Source of the DNA: JADFNO01 sp965369945
Lineage (GTDB): Bacteria > Planctomycetota > Phycisphaerae > Phycisphaerales > SM1A02
DNA: 9,518 nucleotides
Reading direction: 5' to 3'
Assembly (NCBI GenBank): GCA_965369945.1
Contig: CBDUST010000169.1
Span: 1-9,518, forward strand
The notes beneath the pieces were generated by a model. The model was not told the DNA's origin. It searched no databases and worked only from the letters and a program-made list of their open reading frames with translations. A program made the position numbers and the translations under genes. Of this stretch, positions 6,496-9,518 are shown piece after piece; within the stretch, counting starts at the first letter, position 1, and every line of letters starts with the position of its first letter.

Positions 6496-7911
6496 GTGCG
6501 AACTTTCGCCATCGTCAACCAAAAGGGTGGTAGCGGAAAAACAACGTGCGCGATCAATCTGGCTGCCATCTTCGCCAGCCGCGGTCAACGCACGCTGCTG
6601 GTGGATATGGATCCTCAATCGCACTGTGCAGCCGGGCTGGGCGTGCCCGAAGGCTGCGTTGAGAAAAGTGTCAGCGAGGTTCTGCTGCACGAGGATTTGA
6701 GTCAGCTTGAGCCGGCCGAATTTCTCTGGGAGGCTTCACGCAACCTCGATCTCCTACCCTCGACGATGCGGCTGGCCGGCCTGGAAGCGCCCGGCGGCGG
6801 ACTGTACCAACTGCCTGATCGCGATCGGCGGTTGGCTCGTGTGCTCGAGTCAATGTCTGATCGGTATGACCGTTGTCTTATCGACTGTCCGCCGACCATC
6901 GGATTGCTGACGTTCAACGCGCTGCGTGCTTCCCGTGAAACCTTGATTCCTGTGGAAACCGGCTTCTTTGCCCTGCGCGGCGCTGAGAAGCAGTGCCGAA
7001 CGATCCAGCAGCTGATCGATCGGCTTGGTCACCCCATCGCCTGCCACCTCATTGCCACGCTTTACGATGAGAACTCCACGCTGGCCACGGACATTCTGGC
7101 AGCGCTGCGACGTCGCTTCGCCGGGCAGATCGTGCCGGTCGTTCTTCGTGAGGACGATGTGCTTCGTGAAGCGGTCAGTTTCGGTCAGCCGGTGATCGAA
7201 TACGCGCCCCAGTCCAGATCCGCGAAGGAATACCAGCAACTCGCCGACTGGCTGGAGGACCACCCGCCAAAGCGCGGCGCTGAGATCGAAGTGATGGTCG
7301 GGCGGTCGCCGGGTCCCAGGCCGGCGTTGTTTGCGATCTCTGGGCCGCCGTCGAGCCAATCCGGCGTGGCCGGGCCGCAGAGCCGCGCCGCTGAACTGGC
7401 TCGGCGCCTTCGCGACGGCCGTCAGCACGAGCAGGCCCGCGCGACAGCCGCCGCCCTCAACGAGCCCGCGTTGGCGCGGACCACCCAGGCGCCTCGCCTC
7501 AGTCGACCCGTTGATTCGCAACCCGCCGCGACGCTCGCTCCGGCCCGCGCTCCGATCCATGCTCCGATCGGGCCCGCGCCCTCAGCCGGAGCTGCGCCAG
7601 CCCATGCGCCCGCCTGCGGCGTCGAACCAACCGACCATGGCGTTCGATTCGTTCAGCCTGGTGAGGCCTGCCTCCGTATCCTCGTCGCGGGTGACTTCAA
7701 CCATTGGTCCCCAACCGCCAACCCGCTGCGTTATAACTCGCAGCTTGCTGTGCATCACGCCTTGGTGGAGATTCCGCCCGGCCGCTACCAATACCGCCTG
7801 ATCATCGACGGCGTCTGGCAGGCGGATCCGTACAATGCCAACGTCCAGGCCAACGGGTACGGCGAGCACAATTCCGTACTCGTAGTGCCGCAAACCGAAG
7901 GCTCGTCATGA
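6496..7911 (+). CDS. ParA/Soj-type ATPase fused to a C-terminal AMPK-beta-like glycogen-binding domain (CBM48)
   Basis: ParA ATPases form ATP-dependent dimers that bind DNA non-specifically and position plasmids, chromosomes or protein cargos. Residues 1-255 form a complete ParA domain: deviant Walker A QKGGSGKTT (9-17, both lysines present), LLVDMDPQ (34-41), Walker B LIDCPP (128-133), the VETGFFALRG element (153-162) and the VLREDDVLREAVSFG...RSAKEYQQLADWL ending seen in Soj. Residues about 256-380 are an Ala/Pro/Arg-rich, probably disordered linker. Residues about 383-464 match the AMPK-beta glycogen-binding fold: AGDFNHWSP, IPPGRYQYRLIIDGVW, DPYN and HNSVLVV. W404, R434 (Lys in AMPK-beta), W441 and N459 sit at the known sugar-contact positions. 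It starts at GTG with GGGGA at 6481-6485. No ParB-like gene adjoins it, so a chromosome-partition role is unlikely. The next gene overlaps it by four bases. Confidence 0.92.
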   Translation: MRTFAIVNQKGGSGKTTCAINLAAIFASRGQRTLLVDMDPQSHCAAGLGVPEGCVEKSVSEVLLHEDLSQLEPAEFLWEASRNLDLLPSTMRLAGLEAPGGGLYQLPDRDRRLARVLESMSDRYDRCLIDCPPTIGLLTFNALRASRETLIPVETGFFALRGAEKQCRTIQQLIDRLGHPIACHLIATLYDENSTLATDILAALRRRFAGQIVPVVLREDDVLREAVSFGQPVIEYAPQSRSAKEYQQLADWLEDHPPKRGAEIEVMVGRSPGPRPALFAISGPPSSQSGVAGPQSRAAELARRLRDGRQHEQARATAAALNEPALARTTQAPRLSRPVDSQPAATLAPARAPIHAPIGPAPSAGAAPAHAPACGVEPTDHGVRFVQPGEACLRILVAGDFNHWSPTANPLRYNSQLAVHHALVEIPPGRYQYRLIIDGVWQADPYNANVQANGYGEHNSVLVVPQTEGSS

Positions 7912-9203
7912 CCGATCACGTTGATCCGTTTGATGAATTGGCCGCACTGTTTCTCACAGAACCCGACGTGGTTGCTGAGGACGATGGGGGTTTCACCGCG
8001 CCAAGAGCGATCGTTGAACTGGCGATCGTCGGCCACCTGCCGGTTCGGGCCGGAGTATGGTTGACGCCCTACGCCGATGCGATCGCCTGTGAACAGGGTC
8101 CGACGGCGCTTTTGCGGCTTGATTCGGACGTGGCGTCGCTGCTGCTGCTTCGACCGCGCCACGATCACGAGCCTGATCCACCCGAAACCGCCACGTTGCC
8201 CGAGGCGATCGAGCAGTTGGCCGGCCACGCCGAGACCTGGATTCTTCGTCCGCCGCCGAGCACGCCGCTGGATCAGGTGATTGAGGCCGGAGCTGATCGA
8301 ATCACGATCCTCAGCAGTGCCGATGAAGCCGCCGTCGTCGCTGCATATCAACTCATCAAAGATCTCGTCGAGGCGGCCGAGCAGGCTGGATGCAAGCTAC
8401 CGACTATGGGGTTGGCGGTGCTCGGGTCCGATCGCCACACCGCCGACCGCATGCGACAACGCCTCAACCGCACCACCAACACTTTCCTCGGCATCGAGTT
8501 GCCGATGACCGCGTGTATATCCCAAATGCAGCCTGCGGTGCGCGCGACCGACTTTGGTCGATTCACCAAGGAGCCGCCGCGCTCCATGGGCGATTATTTG
8601 GAATTGATCCACGATGCAGCTGTATGCGCCGAACCTGTCCCGTCGATCGAAGCCGTGCCCGGGCCGCCTGTTGTTCACGTTCCATCACGACCCAAGCCGC
8701 GCGCCGTCGACCCCGCTGACATTCCGCGTTCCAAAGCAGTTCAACCGGCGACCATCAAAGTCCCGCCCAAGCCGACTATCGAGGTTGAACCCAAACAGCC
8801 CGAGCGCGCTCTGGAGCCCGATGAAAACGGCGCACCGATTCCCTTGGCCCAATACGTTGAATCGGTAACCCCACTTGAGAAGGTGCGCTGCCCCGGTCAC
8901 GAGCTCGTTGAACTTGGCGTCGATCAGTCCGGGCGGATTCACGTGTTGGCGCGTGAAACGCAGCTTCGCGAACTTCGTATCGTCGAAACCTGGGCCAAAG
9001 CGCACCGCGAGTTGATCGCCATGGCCTGCCCCGACTGCGAGTTCGACCCGGCCGGCAAAGTCGTATCGCACGTGTTTACCGATACGCCAGCCACGGTCGC
9101 CGACCTTCACGCCAGCGATCTACATCTGCACGTCCTGACGCCCGTGATGGTACAAGGCCGCCAAGGCTGGTACGCCGCCCCGCTAAACACACCAAAGCGC
9201 TGA
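7908..9203 (+). CDS. Putative pseudo-ATPase of MinD/FlhG-like fold with C-terminal module, unknown function
   Basis: There is no family name I can give with certainty. Residues about 34-220 follow the order of a MinD/FlhG domain. VGHLPVRAG (41-49) stands where the P-loop SGKGGVGKT belongs. GPTALLRLD (64-72) matches the strand carrying the D-x-D motif, WILRPPPST (111-119) matches the Walker B strand, ADRITILSSADEAAVVAAYQLIKDL (129-153) matches the 'ADxxLIVTTPDPTSITDAYALIK' region, and RLNRTTNTFLGIELPM (185-200) matches the late FlhG segment. Both P-loop lysines and the Walker B Asp are absent, so ATP hydrolysis is not expected. Residues about 245-325 are a Pro-rich linker. Residues 326-428 form a second module with C328, C374 and C377 (CPDC), RIHVLAR, LHLHVLTPV and WYAAPLN. 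GAAGG (7897-7901) lies 6 bases before the ATG, which overlaps the upstream stop. The gene is secure; the fold assignment is my alignment by eye. Confidence 0.85.
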   Translation: MTDHVDPFDELAALFLTEPDVVAEDDGGFTAPRAIVELAIVGHLPVRAGVWLTPYADAIACEQGPTALLRLDSDVASLLLLRPRHDHEPDPPETATLPEAIEQLAGHAETWILRPPPSTPLDQVIEAGADRITILSSADEAAVVAAYQLIKDLVEAAEQAGCKLPTMGLAVLGSDRHTADRMRQRLNRTTNTFLGIELPMTACISQMQPAVRATDFGRFTKEPPRSMGDYLELIHDAAVCAEPVPSIEAVPGPPVVHVPSRPKPRAVDPADIPRSKAVQPATIKVPPKPTIEVEPKQPERALEPDENGAPIPLAQYVESVTPLEKVRCPGHELVELGVDQSGRIHVLARETQLRELRIVETWAKAHRELIAMACPDCEFDPAGKVVSHVFTDTPATVADLHASDLHLHVLTPVMVQGRQGWYAAPLNTPKR

Positions 9204-9231
9204 GCCGCTTCCCCAACGCCCACGGATATCA

Positions 9232-9253
9232 AGCTCTCGGTTTCCGCAGAGCT
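9232..9253. terminator. Hairpin between convergent genes, possible bidirectional terminator
   Basis: AGCTCT-CGG and CCG-AGAGCT form a 9-base-pair stem with a TTT loop and one bulged C (9247), located 28 bases after the stop at 9203 and 27 bases past the end of the minus-strand gene at 9280. There is no clear T run on either side, so intrinsic termination is uncertain. An overlapping weaker stem pairs GGTTTCC (9239-9245) with GGGAACC (9262-9268). Confidence 0.4.
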
Positions 9254-9279
9254 GTCGACCTGGGAACCCTAGAGCGCAA

Positions 9280-9518
9280 CTAGAGCTTGGCGATAGCTAG
9301 CTGTGTGGCGTGAAGGATAGAAGCGAGCTCGTCGAAACAGAAAAACACATCGGCTGGCGAATCGCTACTCTTGAATTTCGAGAGGTGTTTCGCCACAGCG
9401 GCGCGTGCAAGGCCGACCACGAGCAGGTACTTGATCTCAATGTCAGTCTCGTCGAGTTCGAGGCAATCGAAGACGGCTGCTCTGTGCTCTCGAACCTTGT
9501 CTTGATACTCGCGCAATT
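9280..9518 (-). CDS. C-terminal end of an unrecognised protein (cut by right window edge)
   Basis: The minus-strand frame is open from the window edge to a TAG at 9282-9280, giving about 79 residues. The only start-like codon in the piece is a TTG three bases from the edge, so the real start probably lies outside the window. The fragment is charged and looks helical: REYQDKVREHRAAVFDCLEL, then an acidic DETDIE, a hydrophobic KYLLVVGLARAAVAKHL helix, a short SSDSP turn and FFCFDELASILHATQLAIAK. I recognise no family. It converges on the pseudo-ATPase gene. Its composition looks like a real protein rather than a shadow frame, but the piece is short. Confidence 0.5.
   Translation of the reverse strand, partial: LREYQDKVREHRAAVFDCLELDETDIEIKYLLVVGLARAAVAKHLSKFKSSDSPADVFFCFDELASILHATQLAIAKL

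Noticed and set aside
6850..7560. Open frame of 236 codons on the minus strand, and others at 7331-7801 (+) and 7785-8351 (-)
   Set aside because: These are shadows of the ParA-CBM48 and pseudo-ATPase genes in GC-rich sequence. The translations are Arg-rich and low in hydrophobic structure, without motifs.
7639..7887. Glycogen-debranching or isoamylase enzyme fragment
   Set aside because: Only the beta-sandwich binding domain is present. There is no alpha-amylase barrel, and the domain is in frame with a full ParA, so it is a fusion and not a broken enzyme.
6496..9203. A ParAB chromosome-partition locus
   Set aside because: The second gene has no ParB-type nuclease-like or helix-turn-helix motifs, and no repeated parS-like site is seen. 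The CBM48 fusion also argues against it.
9271..9287. Direct repeat CTAGAGC twice near the right gap
   Set aside because: It is seven bases in two copies only, with no further copies or flanking structure. Chance is sufficient.

Overview
The window reads as bacterial chromosome of moderately high GC, most likely from a planctomycete (Planctomycetota, possibly Phycisphaerae). The lineage is an inference. It rests on a small OB-fold-like membrane protein of a type I associate with planctomycetes, and on a ParA fused to a glycogen-binding domain next to a lineage-looking partner. No rRNA or marker gene is present to settle it. I see no tRNA, insertion sequence, phage gene or CRISPR array.

Left block, minus strand (1-2651). 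An HD-GYP-type signalling protein (2651 to 1434) is followed by a probable hairpin terminator. Next come a small multi-spanning membrane protein of unknown function (1242 to 688) and the N-terminal 208 codons of ferrochelatase HemH, which runs off the left edge. HemH appears in no complete ORF because it has no stop inside the window, but its motifs are unmistakable.

Middle block, plus strand (2884-6368). A divergent intergenic region holds a TATAAT box and a strong leader hairpin that overlaps the probable ribosome binding site of the first gene. Then come a single-pass membrane protein with an OB-like extracytoplasmic domain, aroB (3-dehydroquinate synthase, ATGA overlap with the gene before it), and an ArnT/PMT-like GT-C glycosyltransferase that probably decorates envelope lipids or proteins.

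Right block, plus strand (6496-9203). This is the most interesting part. A two-gene cassette with a 4-base ATGA overlap encodes (1) a ParA/Soj-type ATPase with intact Walker motifs, a long Ala/Pro-rich linker and a C-terminal AMPK-beta-type glycogen-binding domain (CBM48) that keeps the expected sugar-binding residues; and (2) a 431-residue protein whose first half looks like a MinD/FlhG-type fold with the P-loop lysines replaced, that is, a pseudo-ATPase, followed by a Pro-rich linker and a C-terminal module of unknown function. My hypothesis is a positioning or sensing system in which an active ParA-like ATPase is tied to an alpha-glucan (glycogen granule or similar) and to a catalytically dead relative.

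Right edge (9204-9518). A short convergent gap with a hairpin is followed by the C-terminal end of an unrecognised minus-strand gene that continues beyond the window.
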